A DNA stretch of 64,000 nucleotides from Myxococcales bacterium (GCA_020633315.1 JACKDV010000006.1:289893-353892); one strand, 5' to 3'; counted from the stretch's first letter, positions 54,913-63,153 are shown. A program made the numbers and translations. Notes: generated from the sequence alone by a model not told the origin.

Positions 54913-57027
54913 ATGACCACCGACGCATCACACACGGCCCTGCGGCATGCCGCCCGTCGTGCATGGTCCGCCGTGCGGATCTTGCCATCGACCTTCCGAG
55001 CCGCCGTCACCGAGATCCGGGAGGAGCGACAGCAGTACCGGCGGGCCGCCTACCTCATCGACTCCCGGCACGTGAGACTGCGGACCTGCGCGGCCAGGGG
55101 GAGCCGCACGTCCGAGATCCGCCCGTGTCCCGATCCTCGCTTGGTCGACCCGTGGACGATCGATCCCTCGGGCCTCCCCGGCCAGACCCGGGTGCTCACC
55201 GTGTGCCCGGGCTGCGGGGGCAACAAGAAGGTCGCCTGTGCTCGCTGCGGAGGTGCGGGCCAGCTCGGCTGTAGAACCTGCGGGGGCGGGGGCCGGGTGA
55301 TGGGACAGCGAGGCCCCAAGAGCTGCCCCTCGTGCCGCGGCAAGGGCACCAGGCGCTGCGATGGCTGTCACGGCCAAGGGAAGGTGGCGTGCTCCGCATG
55401 CGACGGGCTCGGTCGCGTGCAGGCGTGGCTCGAGGTCGAGCAAGGACGTCGGCTCGAGGTCAAGGCACACCCGCGAACCGGCGTCGCGTTGCTGCATCCC
55501 GAGCTCGAGACGGGCGGCGACCTGGACCGCGACCCCGGCCTGCTGCCGGTACCACTGCTCTCCGACACCGGATGGGGACGGGAGCTGCCGGCTGGGCTCG
55601 GCGCCGAGCTCCTGCCGAGCTTCGACGCGCACGCCGATCGCATCGCGTCTCGTCGGCTCCAGGTCTTCGAGTCTGCGGTCCACCGCTGCGGCTACCGGCT
55701 CGTCACGGGAGGCGCCGAGGTACAGGTCTGCGCGCGACCGCTGGAGCTCCTCCCCGAGAGCGAGTGGGATCCCTGGCGAAGGCGACGCTACCTCGCGCTC
55801 GGCGTGGGCGCGTTGGTGCTGCTGTGCACGCTCGGGTACCACCGCGCCTTCACGGGCCGCGCCGAGTGGTTCGCCCAGCATGCCATCGTGGGCTCGTTCT
55901 TGCCGATGGGGGCGCTCTCGGCCGTCCTCGCCACCTTGGCCGCCGCGGGACTGTGCCTGCCCCGCCGGGCCTGGGGGTGGCTGCGGGTGCGGCTGCCCGC
56001 CTTGGCCATCGCGGGCATCTGGGCCTGGATGGGTCTGTCGTGGCTGAGGGTCCAGCCCTCGAGCGAAGGAGCTCGCGCCTCGATCCAGCGGGACGAGCTC
56101 GATGCTGCGCGCCGAGAGCTCAGGGCTCTCGAGGTGGTCGGCGTCGATGATCCCATTGCGTTCGCGGAGGTCGTCGATTCCCTGGAGGCCCGCGCGGCCG
56201 AGCTCGAGCAGCAGCGGCGCCGATCGCTGGATGACGAGCACCTCGCGCGTGTCGAGCGTGCGGGCACGACGAGTCTCGCCATTGCCCAGCTCGAGCAACC
56301 CTGGGAGCACGAGGACTCGCACGAAGCAGCACGGGACCTGGTCCTGGCCCGGGCTCGGGCGGAGTTGCAGGCGATGCTCGAGCGCCACGACGGGCGAGGG
56401 CTAGGAGAGCTCGCGGATGCGATCGCCCCCCACGACGAAGACCTGGCGGCTCGCGCACGATCGAGACGGAAGCTGTGCGAGGCGCATGCGTGCCGCGCCA
56501 ACGGGGAGTGGAGGTGCGTCGTCGCAGCCCTCGCAGAGATCGATCCCCGCGAAGGGGACGCGGAGGTCGAGCAGGCCCTGGTCCTCGCCCGAGACCAGGC
56601 CAGGGAAGGGCTGCGCGAGCGCCTGGCGGAGGAGCCCAGCCACGGGGACGCGAGCCTCGAGCAGCAACGCGACGCCCAGACGGCTCGGCTCGCGGACGCG
56701 CGTGCCTACCTCGAGCTGACGGGAGAGGAGCCTCCCGTCGACATCCACGAGATCGAGGGCCGGCTCGCCACGCTCGACCGCAAGCTCGAGCAACGACGCA
56801 AGAAGGAGGAAGCCCAGCGACTCCGGGAGGAACGGCAGGCGGCTCGCGCAGCAAGGAAGACGGAGGAGCGAGAGGCGCGGGCGGCAAGGAAGGCGAAGGA
56901 GCGAGAGGCGCGGGCGGCCCAACAGGCCGATCGCGTGCAGTGCTGCGACGGCACGACCTCCCCCTCGTGCCGATACAGCCAGGGCTCCCTGCGCGGGTGC
57001 TGCTCGTGGCACGGCGGCGTGTGTTGA
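54913..57027 (+). CDS. Membrane protein with DnaJ-type zinc finger and DUF3761-like C-terminus
   Basis: 704 residues. Residues ~97-170 carry six CxxCxG-type repeats (CPGCGG, CARCGG, CRTCGG, CPSCRG, CDGCHG, CSACDG), the zinc finger of DnaJ, but without a J domain. Three hydrophobic segments follow (LALGVGALVLLCTLGY, IVGSFLPMGALSAVLATLAA, LPALAIAGIWAWMGLSWL, ~295-380). A long charged, coiled-coil-like region follows (LEQQRRRSLDDEHLARVERA, repeats of Lys/Arg/Glu/Ala). The last ~30 residues have paired Cys and CSWHGGVC, resembling DUF3761 (GTCSHHGGV). Third gene of the HerA cassette (140 bp gap); a likely membrane-bound sensor or anchor. Confidence 0.8.
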   Translation: MTTDASHTALRHAARRAWSAVRILPSTFRAAVTEIREERQQYRRAAYLIDSRHVRLRTCAARGSRTSEIRPCPDPRLVDPWTIDPSGLPGQTRVLTVCPGCGGNKKVACARCGGAGQLGCRTCGGGGRVMGQRGPKSCPSCRGKGTRRCDGCHGQGKVACSACDGLGRVQAWLEVEQGRRLEVKAHPRTGVALLHPELETGGDLDRDPGLLPVPLLSDTGWGRELPAGLGAELLPSFDAHADRIASRRLQVFESAVHRCGYRLVTGGAEVQVCARPLELLPESEWDPWRRRRYLALGVGALVLLCTLGYHRAFTGRAEWFAQHAIVGSFLPMGALSAVLATLAAAGLCLPRRAWGWLRVRLPALAIAGIWAWMGLSWLRVQPSSEGARASIQRDELDAARRELRALEVVGVDDPIAFAEVVDSLEARAAELEQQRRRSLDDEHLARVERAGTTSLAIAQLEQPWEHEDSHEAARDLVLARARAELQAMLERHDGRGLGELADAIAPHDEDLAARARSRRKLCEAHACRANGEWRCVVAALAEIDPREGDAEVEQALVLARDQAREGLRERLAEEPSHGDASLEQQRDAQTARLADARAYLELTGEEPPVDIHEIEGRLATLDRKLEQRRKKEEAQRLREERQAARAARKTEEREARAARKAKEREARAAQQADRVQCCDGTTSPSCRYSQGSLRGCCSWHGGVC

Positions 57028-57147
57028 TGCCCGCGGCGCGTGACCTCGAGCGAGGCTCCGTCCTCGCTCGCAGAGCGCGCAGACGAAGCCGCCGACGAGC
57101 CACGATTTCCCGTGATCGATGACCCCACCTGGTGGAACGTAGCCACC

Positions 57148-58983
57148 ATGCACCGATCGCTCCCCTCCGGGCCCACGAGACCATGGCGCAATGGAAGCAA
57201 CGGGTGGCGTGCGACGACGAGGGGAGCGAGCACCCGAGCAGGCCGGGCCGCGAGGCTCGGCGCGGTGTTGCTGGGGCTGGCGATGGGATGCAGCGACGAC
57301 GCCACCGGGCAGACGGGGCGCGACGACCACGGAGCAACGGGCGCGACCTCGGTCGGCCCGGGCACGGACGGCGGCTCGACGAGCGACGGTGAGACCACCT
57401 CCTCGTCGCTCGAGACGGGTGACGACGCGGACTCCTCGGGCTCCACCGGAGGGCCCGAGGTGGGCTGCCCTCCGGGAGCCGACGACTGCGTCGAGCTGCC
57501 GCTGCACCAGCTGCTCGAGCTCCGCTTCGTCGCTCGGGGGGCGGTGGGCAATCCCTTCGACACCTACCTGCTGAGGCTCCGCGTCACGAGCCCGGCGGGC
57601 GTGGTGCGGGAGCTCGACGGCTTCTTCGACGGCGACGGGACGGGTGGTGCCGAGGGCAACGTGTGGGTCGCACGGCTCACCTGCGACGAGCTGGGCTCGT
57701 GGACGTGGGAGACCATCGAGGGCGATGCCGCCGACGCGGGCCTGCTCGGCCACGGCGGCGAGGTGATGTGCATGCCCTCGGGCGATCGCGGCGGTCTACG
57801 GCGACAGGGCCGTCACTTCGCGCTCGCCAGCGGCGACCCGATCTACCTGGTGGGCAACTTCCTCGACTTCACGGGTGGCCTGCGCAGCACCCACGTGTAC
57901 ATGAGCGAGGACGTCTCGGACATGGATCGGGCCGCGATCCTCTCGCGGCAGGCCGACTTCCACACGGCGAACAAGGCCAACCTCTACTTCGCCAACGTGG
58001 GCGACTACGGCGGCGACGCGGTCACGCCCTGGGTTGGAGCCGCGGGCGCCAGCGACAGGAGCCGGATGGACCTCGGCCGCTGGGCGCTCTACGACGGCTA
58101 CCTCCGCGAGCTCAAGGACGCGGGTCTGCTCGCCGAGATGTGGTTCTTCGCCGACGACAGCGCGTTCGGGGACGGCGCGGGCTTCTCCCTCGACGATCAC
58201 CAACGGCTGCTGCGCTACGCGATGGCGCGCAGCTCCGCCTTCCCCCACACCGCCTACGTGATCGCGCTCGAGTGGCAGGAGGGCTTCTCCCAGGGGCGGA
58301 TCGAGGAGCTGGGGCAGTGGCTCGCCGCGCACGATCCCTGGGAGCGCCTGCTGTCGGTCCACTCCCTGACGGGCTCGAGCTGGGCGTTCGCCGGCTCGTC
58401 GTGGCCGGGCTTCGTGGCCACGCAGGCGGGCAACTCGACGCCAGCGACCGAGGTCAATGCGTATGGGATCTCGATCCGCTCGCAGGATGACCTGCCCCAC
58501 CTCGACGAGGAATTCGGGATCCTCGGCGGTGACGTCGACGACGAGCTCCGGGCCCGGACGTGGGCCAACCTCGCCTCGGGGGCTGCCGGTGGCGGCACGG
58601 GCAGCGGCCTCGCGGCGATGCAGTCGTTCCTCGCGAGCAGCCGCATGCCGTTCCAGAGCATGGAGCCGCACAACGAGCTGGTCACCGCCGGCGGCAGCAC
58701 GCGCTACTGCCTGGCCGAGCCTGGTCACCACTATCTCGTGTACTCGACCGGGGGTGGCTTCGATCTCGTCGTGGAGGGCACGGGGCTCGAGGCGAGCTGG
58801 TTCGATCCTCGCGATGCGGGCGCGGCACGGACCGAGGCCGGACCGGTGGCGGCGGGCAACGTGCACCTCGAGCCACCGGGTGGCGATGACTGGGTGCTCT
58901 ACGTCGGTGACGGCACGGGCCTGAACGATGGCATCACGCACCCGAGCCCGGGGCTCGAGGTGATCGTGATCGAGGTGGGCTGA
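57148..58983 (+). CDS. Lipoprotein, DUF5060/DUF4038-like glycoside hydrolase
   Basis: 611 residues from the ATG at 57148; the signal is long, ending RLGAVLLGLAMGC (lipobox, ~48). A Ser/Gly/Thr/Asp spacer leads to a beta domain with DUF5060 features (LELRFVARGAVGNPFDTYLL, LDGFFDGDGTGGAEGNVWVA, TWETIEGDA). The middle has a TIM-barrel look: LASGDPIYLVGNFLDF, ILSRQADFHTANKANLYFAN, LLAEMWFFADDSAFGDGAG, VIALEWQEGFSQGRIEELGQ and the late Glu in LPHLDEEFGI. The end (YLVYSTGGGFDLVVEGTGLE) resembles the collagen-binding beta domain attached to DUF4038. Likely polysaccharide-acting surface enzyme. Two terminators follow. Confidence 0.78.
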   Translation: MHRSLPSGPTRPWRNGSNGWRATTRGASTRAGRAARLGAVLLGLAMGCSDDATGQTGRDDHGATGATSVGPGTDGGSTSDGETTSSSLETGDDADSSGSTGGPEVGCPPGADDCVELPLHQLLELRFVARGAVGNPFDTYLLRLRVTSPAGVVRELDGFFDGDGTGGAEGNVWVARLTCDELGSWTWETIEGDAADAGLLGHGGEVMCMPSGDRGGLRRQGRHFALASGDPIYLVGNFLDFTGGLRSTHVYMSEDVSDMDRAAILSRQADFHTANKANLYFANVGDYGGDAVTPWVGAAGASDRSRMDLGRWALYDGYLRELKDAGLLAEMWFFADDSAFGDGAGFSLDDHQRLLRYAMARSSAFPHTAYVIALEWQEGFSQGRIEELGQWLAAHDPWERLLSVHSLTGSSWAFAGSSWPGFVATQAGNSTPATEVNAYGISIRSQDDLPHLDEEFGILGGDVDDELRARTWANLASGAAGGGTGSGLAAMQSFLASSRMPFQSMEPHNELVTAGGSTRYCLAEPGHHYLVYSTGGGFDLVVEGTGLEASWFDPRDAGAARTEAGPVAAGNVHLEPPGGDDWVLYVGDGTGLNDGITHPSPGLEVIVIEVG

Positions 58984-59000
58984 CGGTGGCCTCGGCGATC

Positions 59001-59022
59001 GGGACGCCGAGGTCGGCGTCCC
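59001..59022 (+). terminator. Hairpin terminator 1 after the glycosidase-like gene
   Basis: GGGACGCC and GGCGTCCC form an 8-bp stem with a 6-nt loop, 17 bp after the stop codon. Confidence 0.65.
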
Positions 59023-59031
59023 GCAAGACGA

Positions 59032-59052
59032 CCCGCAGAGCCGCTCTGCGGG
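59032..59052. terminator. Hairpin terminator 2
   Basis: CCCGCAGAG and CTCTGCGGG form a 9-bp stem with a 3-nt loop, 9 bp after the first hairpin and 4 bp before the stop of the minus-strand Cys/HGG gene, so it can serve both directions. Confidence 0.7.
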
Positions 59053-59060
59053 CCGTTCAA
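59048..59060 (+). repeat. 13-bp direct repeat, left copy
   Basis: GCGGGCCGTTCAA, repeated exactly at 59828-59840. The two copies bracket the Cys/HGG gene, and the left copy overlaps its stop codon. Confidence 0.7.
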
Positions 59061-59767
59061 CAGTAGGCGGGACAGGATTCTACAGTGGTGGGATCGGGCG
59101 CTAGTGGGGCGTGGCGTGGCTTCTGCGAGGGTTTGTGGATCGCGTCGATCGGCTGGGAGTTCACAGGGAGTTCAGGCGGGCGAAGTGAGGGAGGTCCGGG
59201 CGGTGGATCGGGCGGTCGGGGGATGGGTCGGCCGACGAGCGGAGCTGCGCAGCGTGCGGTTCGGGGGGCGAGGTGATCGCCTCTGAGCGCGGCCACGCTG
59301 TGGGTAAACGGGATGGTGGTGGCGGGGTGGTCGGCGCGTTGGTACACGCTTCGCTCGGGCCGTCCCTCGACGTAGTCCCACCCGAGCCGGTCGGAGAGCG
59401 GGCTGGGCTTGGCCAAGTACGAAGGCCCTCCGAGCGAGGTGCCGCGGAGCAGGCGGCGCAACTTCTCGCGGAAGCTCGTGGGCCATCGGTGGGTGCTCGG
59501 CGGGGTCGTGTGGCGGTGCGTCGGCGTGAGCGGCCAGCGGCACCAGCCCGAGCCTGGGCGGTGCGGCCACCGATAGGCCCGACAGCGGCACGGCTCGGCG
59601 CGAGCGTGGTGGGGGCCGCGGCCGCGGGGCACCGTGCGCGCTCGGCCGCCGTGGGCGATGCAGCGCTGCGTGGGGTCGCCCCAGGTCGCCCACCCGCGGC
59701 AGGGCTTGCCAGCCGTCGTGGTGGCGGTGCAGCGACGAAGGGCCCGGGCTCCATGCGAGTAGGCCAC
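59057..59767 (-). CDS. Cys/HGG small-domain protein, mobile-element type
   Basis: 236 residues from a GTG. Residues 10-80 match a short Cys/His module frequent near phage and transposon genes: RRCTATTTAGKPCRGWATWG, CIAHGGRA, then CRCRAYRWPHRPGSGWCRWP, with paired Cys that probably bind zinc. The rest is basic and Pro-rich with a charged segment (SFREKLRRLLRGTSLGGPSY). Function unknown. Flanked by a 13-bp direct repeat, which with the gene type suggests a small mobile or recently inserted segment. The frame lies next to the NYN gene, which is divergent. Confidence 0.6.
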   Translation of the reverse strand: MAYSHGARALRRCTATTTAGKPCRGWATWGDPTQRCIAHGGRARTVPRGRGPHHARAEPCRCRAYRWPHRPGSGWCRWPLTPTHRHTTPPSTHRWPTSFREKLRRLLRGTSLGGPSYLAKPSPLSDRLGWDYVEGRPERSVYQRADHPATTIPFTHSVAALRGDHLAPRTARCAAPLVGRPIPRPPDPPPGPPSLRPPELPVNSQPIDAIHKPSQKPRHAPLAPDPTTVESCPAYC

Positions 59768-59827
59768 GGGCGGAGCCTATCCGCCCCAGGTGAAGCGCGG
59801 GGGCACTTCTGGGCCATCGCGGTGTCG

Positions 59828-59840
59828 GCGGGCCGTTCAA
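59828..59840 (+). repeat. 13-bp direct repeat, right copy
   Basis: GCGGGCCGTTCAA, 780 bp from the left copy, located in the gap upstream of the Cys/HGG gene. Confidence 0.7.
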
Positions 59841-59890
59841 TACCTGACCCCCGCCTTGGAGCGAGGTGGAGTGATGGTCCTCGTTTGGAG

Positions 59891-59896
59891 TAGCGT
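59891..59896 (+). promoter_or_regulatory. -10 element for the NYN gene
   Basis: TAGCGT, 6 nt before the GTG at 59903; G-run between them, no typical Shine-Dalgarno spacing. Confidence 0.45.
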
Positions 59897-59902
59897 GGGG
59901 GG

Positions 59903-60757
59903 GTGTCGGATCGCATTCCCTCGACGAGGAGAACCTCCTACGTCTTCGTCGACGCAGGTCACCTCGACCCGTGCATTCGAGAGTTGGATGGCCTCTACGA
60001 TCAACCGCACGAGGTCGACTACCAGTTGCTACGCGAACATGAGGAAGCCGAGCGGGTATTCGTCTACGATGCCTTGCCCATAGCCCCGACTCCATCCCAG
60101 AACGAAGTTCAGTTTCAGCAGCAGTTTGAGCGTGCCAAGAAGCGTCTCGATCGAATCGGCTCCATCCCCTACGTGCATGTGAGACCCGGGAGCATGGTCG
60201 GTGAGGGCAAGCGGCGACGGCAGAAGGAGGTGGACATCTCGCTCGCCGTGGACGCCCTCACTCATGCGTTCCGTAGGAACATGGACCACGCGATCGTTAT
60301 CACGAGTGACCGCGACTTCAGGCCGCTGCTCAAGGCTCTAGTAGACGCAGGGACCTACGTGACGTTGATCGGTCGCTCGCCTCCCGAGGAACTCAGGCGT
60401 GCCGCCGACGTTTTCTTACCGTTGGAGCCGGGTCGTCTCACCGCCTACTGCTACCCGCACGCCGCGAAAAGGACGAACGGAGCCATCGTGCATATCATGG
60501 AGCGGTATGAGCACAACAGCACGGTGAAAGGGTTCGGCCAAGCAGGAGGTGTTCGTGTCGCACTTCGGCTCGTGCATCAGGGCACCCCGAGGCGATGGCT
60601 CGTCGCACCCGCGGACGGCGGTCCCGGATACGCTTCAATGAGGCCGACGGTGGCTGCGCGAGCGCTTGAGTTCAACCTGCGCGACAAGATCGAATGGGAT
60701 GATGATGTGCTCGCCGCGGTTTCTGAGCTGCGTCCCACCGCGGCTGAAGAGCCGTGA
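59903..60757 (+). CDS. NYN/PIN-like ribonuclease-domain protein
   Basis: 284 residues from a GTG. The N-terminal ~170 residues are a NYN (LabA/DUF88-type) domain: YVFVDAGHLDPCIRELDG with the first acidic site, KEVDISLAVDALTHAFRRN with Asp in the second, and IVITSDRDFRPLLKALVDAG with the third, a metal-binding acidic cluster as in PIN-type RNases. The C-terminal ~100 residues are less clear (VRVALRLVHQGTPRRWLV). Codon use is less GC-rich than that of nearby genes, suggesting recent acquisition. Located between a mobile-type Cys/HGG gene and an integrative-element module; may be an RNA-targeting defence or toxin protein. Confidence 0.82.
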   Translation: MSDRIPSTRRTSYVFVDAGHLDPCIRELDGLYDQPHEVDYQLLREHEEAERVFVYDALPIAPTPSQNEVQFQQQFERAKKRLDRIGSIPYVHVRPGSMVGEGKRRRQKEVDISLAVDALTHAFRRNMDHAIVITSDRDFRPLLKALVDAGTYVTLIGRSPPEELRRAADVFLPLEPGRLTAYCYPHAAKRTNGAIVHIMERYEHNSTVKGFGQAGGVRVALRLVHQGTPRRWLVAPADGGPGYASMRPTVAARALEFNLRDKIEWDDDVLAAVSELRPTAAEEP

Positions 60758-60971
60758 CTTGCCGGGGCAGTGGTGGCTCCGCCTGTTTGGGTTCAACGTC
60801 TCCCTCGGGGCTGCACCCCAGCGTCACGAGATCGAGAACGGAGGCGTCCGCTACTGCAACCAGCGGCTCTCTACGAAGACCGTGCAGAGGGCCCTCAGCG
60901 CGTCGTCGAGCCGCATCCTCGCCGCTGGGAAAAGTGCGCCCGTCCTGCACCCCAAGAAGTGCGGCTCACCA
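60758..60971. other. 214-bp convergent gap
   Basis: Between the NYN stop and the end of the minus-strand winged-helix gene. Both strands have open frames crossing it, but none shows a conserved motif. It may mark one end of the integrative element; no att-like repeat was found by eye. Confidence 0.4.
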
Positions 60972-61472
60972 TCACTTCTCGCAGCGGCCGACCCTTGGCT
61001 TGGGCGTGGGTCTGACCCCAGCGTTGCGCCTCGCTCTCGCCCTCGCGAAGGCGCCGTCATAGCCGAGGTCGCCGGTGGTGCGCCGTCGGCCCTCGCTCGT
61101 CGCGGAACCGAAGTCGATCTCCATGCGGCCCGCGGCCTTCCGCTCCCCTGCGGCGATGGGCGACAGCGGCCAGGGCCGCAGCACGAGCACGGGCTTGGCC
61201 CTGCCCCGGGCAGGCTTGGGCAGCTTGCCGCGAACGATCCACCCGGCGTGGAGCAACACGGCGATCTGGTCGTAGGCCCGTCGGCGGTTGAACCCCGTCA
61301 GCTCCTCGATCTTGGCGATGGGCAGGGCGCACACCCGCATGCCCTCCAGGTCGGCCGGTCGGGAGTGCGACCACAACACCCACGCCATCAGGCGCGCACC
61401 CGCTCCGAGCTTGCTCCGCCTCAGCTTGGCGGGAGGCTGCCTGTCGACCGCCCTATCGCGAGCGGTGGTCAT
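60972..61472 (-). CDS. Winged-helix DNA-binding protein of an integrative element
   Basis: 166 residues from the ATG at 61472, which overlaps the Rep stop as ATGA. A winged helix is suggested by MAWVLWSHSRPADLEGMRVC, ALPIAKIEELTGFNRRRAYD, QIAVLLHAGWIVRGKLPKPA and RAKPVLVLRPW (helix-turn-helix then wing strands). Basic throughout (Lys/Arg-rich ends). Probably a replication or transfer accessory factor co-expressed with Rep; named family not recognised. Confidence 0.65.
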   Translation of the reverse strand: MTTARDRAVDRQPPAKLRRSKLGAGARLMAWVLWSHSRPADLEGMRVCALPIAKIEELTGFNRRRAYDQIAVLLHAGWIVRGKLPKPARGRAKPVLVLRPWPLSPIAAGERKAAGRMEIDFGSATSEGRRRTTGDLGYDGAFARARARRNAGVRPTPKPRVGRCEK

Positions 61473-62791
61473 CCCCACGGCCTACTGTGGCGGCCCGCGG
61501 CATCGCTGGGCGGCGCCTCGGGCTCGTCGTCGTCGAGGTGGGTGATCTCGACACCGAGCGGGAGGTCGGGCTCGTCGTCGCTCGGCGGGTTGCACACGTC
61601 GTCGTCGAGGTGGTCGATCTCGGTACCGAGCGGGTGGTCGGGCCCGTCGTCGTCGTCGCGTGGCCCGGTCGCTGTTGCCCACGGCGAGGCCAACACGCCC
61701 GTCGCGATCACCTCGCCCGGCTCCAGGTCGCGCCGCTTCAGCGAGTAGGCGACCCAGCGTGACAGGTGCGCCTGGTCGCCCGGCTCGATGGGGTCGAGGC
61801 GCTGCGCCCTCGCGATCCCACCACCGCACCGCTGCCACGCGGCCAGGACGGCGCCTCGGTCCGCCCCGACCACGACGCCGTGGATGTGTCGCCGCCCCGC
61901 TGGCGAGGTCTCTGGGACCAGCCACGTGCCGCGGAACAGGCCGCCCATTTGCTCGCCGAACGCTCGGCCCACTGCGTCGAGATCGACCCCTTCCGCGACC
62001 GTGAGCGTGACGCTCAACGCCTGCCCCAGGCTCGATGCGTCGTCGTGCTGCAATGTGGCGACGAACGGCCGGGCGGCGGGGTGCGGGGTCTCCAGCCACG
62101 GGGGCACTCTCGATCTCGACCTGCGATCAAGATCTCTACGCGCACGTACGCGAGGGAGAGGCGAATCGCGTCGAGGGTGCCCCCTGGTGCCGCTGGGTGG
62201 GTGAGTCGGCCGTGGGCTCGATGTCCGCTTTGGTTCGGCCTCGATCGCAGGGCCGGAGGCGCTCGCGTCCGCAGCTCGGTCACGCGGCCCAAGATCGATC
62301 GACGCGAGGGTGAGGCGCCATCGTTGGCCGCTCAGTCTCGCGACGATGCCCAACTCCGCGAGCAGGGCGAGCGCGGCCCGGGCCGTCTTCGCCTCGGGCG
62401 GCTCCACCCCCACGGCGGCCCACACTTCGCGAACGGATCCCTCCGCGGTGGGGCGGGGGCCTCGCTTGATCTTGCGCTGGCAGCCCTCGATGAACCTGAG
62501 CGCGGAGAGCTTGCCGCGGCCCCTCGTGGCCAGGACGCGATCGCGTGCGAGGGACAGCCTCGACCTGGGGCGTGGCGGCGAGCGACGGCGCTTCGGTCTG
62601 CGAGATCTCCCCGGGGACGGGCGCGCGGGTAGCCTCCCGCTGAGGCTCGCTGAGGGGCCTGGTGGTGGGGCAGTGGCTCGGGGCGCATGGCAAGGTGCCC
62701 GAGTCGCTGGCCCGCCTCGTGGTGACGCTGAGGCGGTCACGGCGTGCCCCCTCAGTCCTGGGTCGAGGTCCGAATCCGGCTGGCGACCCAC
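61469..62791 (-). CDS. HUH-type replication initiator (Rep-like) protein
   Basis: 440 residues from a GTG at 62791, which overlaps the Xis-like gene by 40 bp; a later start is possible because the first ~90 residues are basic, Pro-rich low complexity. A winged-helix-like segment (~118-165, VREVWAAVGVEPPEAKTARA) precedes the catalytic part, with the His-x-His motif in GRRHIHGVVVGA (302-304) and a possible nickase Tyr349 with Lys352 in WVAYSLKR. The C-terminal ~75 residues are acidic with an imperfect ~25-residue repeat. Rep for rolling-circle replication of an integrative element or plasmid-like module; host range unknown. Confidence 0.75.
   Translation of the reverse strand: MGRQPDSDLDPGLRGHAVTASASPRGGPATRAPCHAPRATAPPPGPSASLSGRLPARPSPGRSRRPKRRRSPPRPRSRLSLARDRVLATRGRGKLSALRFIEGCQRKIKRGPRPTAEGSVREVWAAVGVEPPEAKTARAALALLAELGIVARLSGQRWRLTLASIDLGPRDRAADASASGPAIEAEPKRTSSPRPTHPPSGTRGHPRRDSPLPRVRARRDLDRRSRSRVPPWLETPHPAARPFVATLQHDDASSLGQALSVTLTVAEGVDLDAVGRAFGEQMGGLFRGTWLVPETSPAGRRHIHGVVVGADRGAVLAAWQRCGGGIARAQRLDPIEPGDQAHLSRWVAYSLKRRDLEPGEVIATGVLASPWATATGPRDDDDGPDHPLGTEIDHLDDDVCNPPSDDEPDLPLGVEITHLDDDEPEAPPSDAAGRHSRPWG
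61522..61655 (-). repeat. Imperfect ~75-bp tandem repeat in the Rep C-terminus
   Basis: Two copies encoding an acidic unit (LGTEIDHLDDD and LGVEITHLDDD). Unusual acidic tail for an otherwise basic protein. Confidence 0.7.
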
Positions 62792-63153
62792 GCGTCGAGG
62801 TCGCCGCGGCGGTACACGATCCTGCCCGAGCGGCCTCGGCCGAGCTTCGCGTAGGGCGGTCCGTCACCGCTGCTGCGCATGCCCTCCAGGGTTCGCACGC
62901 TGAGGCACAAGACATTGGCCGCCTCATGCGGGGTCAGCAGTTCAGCCGGATCGTGGGTGGCTGTCTGGTGCCGGGATGGAGAGCCCGACACCCTCGACGC
63001 CCGCTGCGTGGCGGGCGGCTCGCTGGCACCGGGGGCGGCTGTCAGGTACCGGGATGGGGAGTCCAACACCCTCGACGCCTGCTGCGTGGCGGGCGGCTCG
63101 GTAGCACCGGGGGCAGTCGTCGGGTGGCGGGATGGAGATTTCTGTTCTCGCAT
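62752..63153 (-). CDS. Xis/AlpA-like helix-turn-helix protein with repeated N-terminus
   Basis: 133 residues. The C-terminal ~60 residues are an excisionase-type MerR-like HTH (HTH_17): LLTPHEAANVLCLSVRTLEG, then SGDGPPYAKLGRGRSGRIVY and RRGDLDAWVASR. The N-terminal ~70 residues are a Pro/Ser/Thr/Ala-rich tandem repeat of 26 residues. HTH_17 proteins next to Rep genes are typical of integrative conjugative or mobilisable elements and often act as recombination directionality factors. No integrase is visible in the window; it may lie beyond 64,000. Confidence 0.78.
   Translation of the reverse strand: MREQKSPSRHPTTAPGATEPPATQQASRVLDSPSRYLTAAPGASEPPATQRASRVSGSPSRHQTATHDPAELLTPHEAANVLCLSVRTLEGMRSSGDGPPYAKLGRGRSGRIVYRRGDLDAWVASRIRTSTQD
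62956..63139 (-). repeat. 78-bp tandem repeat, ~2.4 copies
   Basis: Repeat period 78 bp (26 codons), beginning at 62956, 63034 and 63112, in the 5' part of the Xis-like gene. Copies differ at scattered bases. Unit reads SPSRYLTAAPGASEPPATQR then ASRVSG. Confidence 0.85.

Noticed and set aside
49830..57027. Assignment to BREX, DISARM, Shango or another named system
   Set aside because: No PglZ, methyltransferase or DEAD-box helicase is visible; TerB and HerA-like domains alone do not define any of these.
60666..61748. 360-codon + strand frame downstream of the NYN gene
   Set aside because: Mostly antisense to the winged-helix gene, with low-complexity Ser/Arg-rich composition.
62956..63139. 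CRISPR-like array
   Set aside because: The repeat is contiguous with a 78-bp (26-codon) period, in frame, without spacers.
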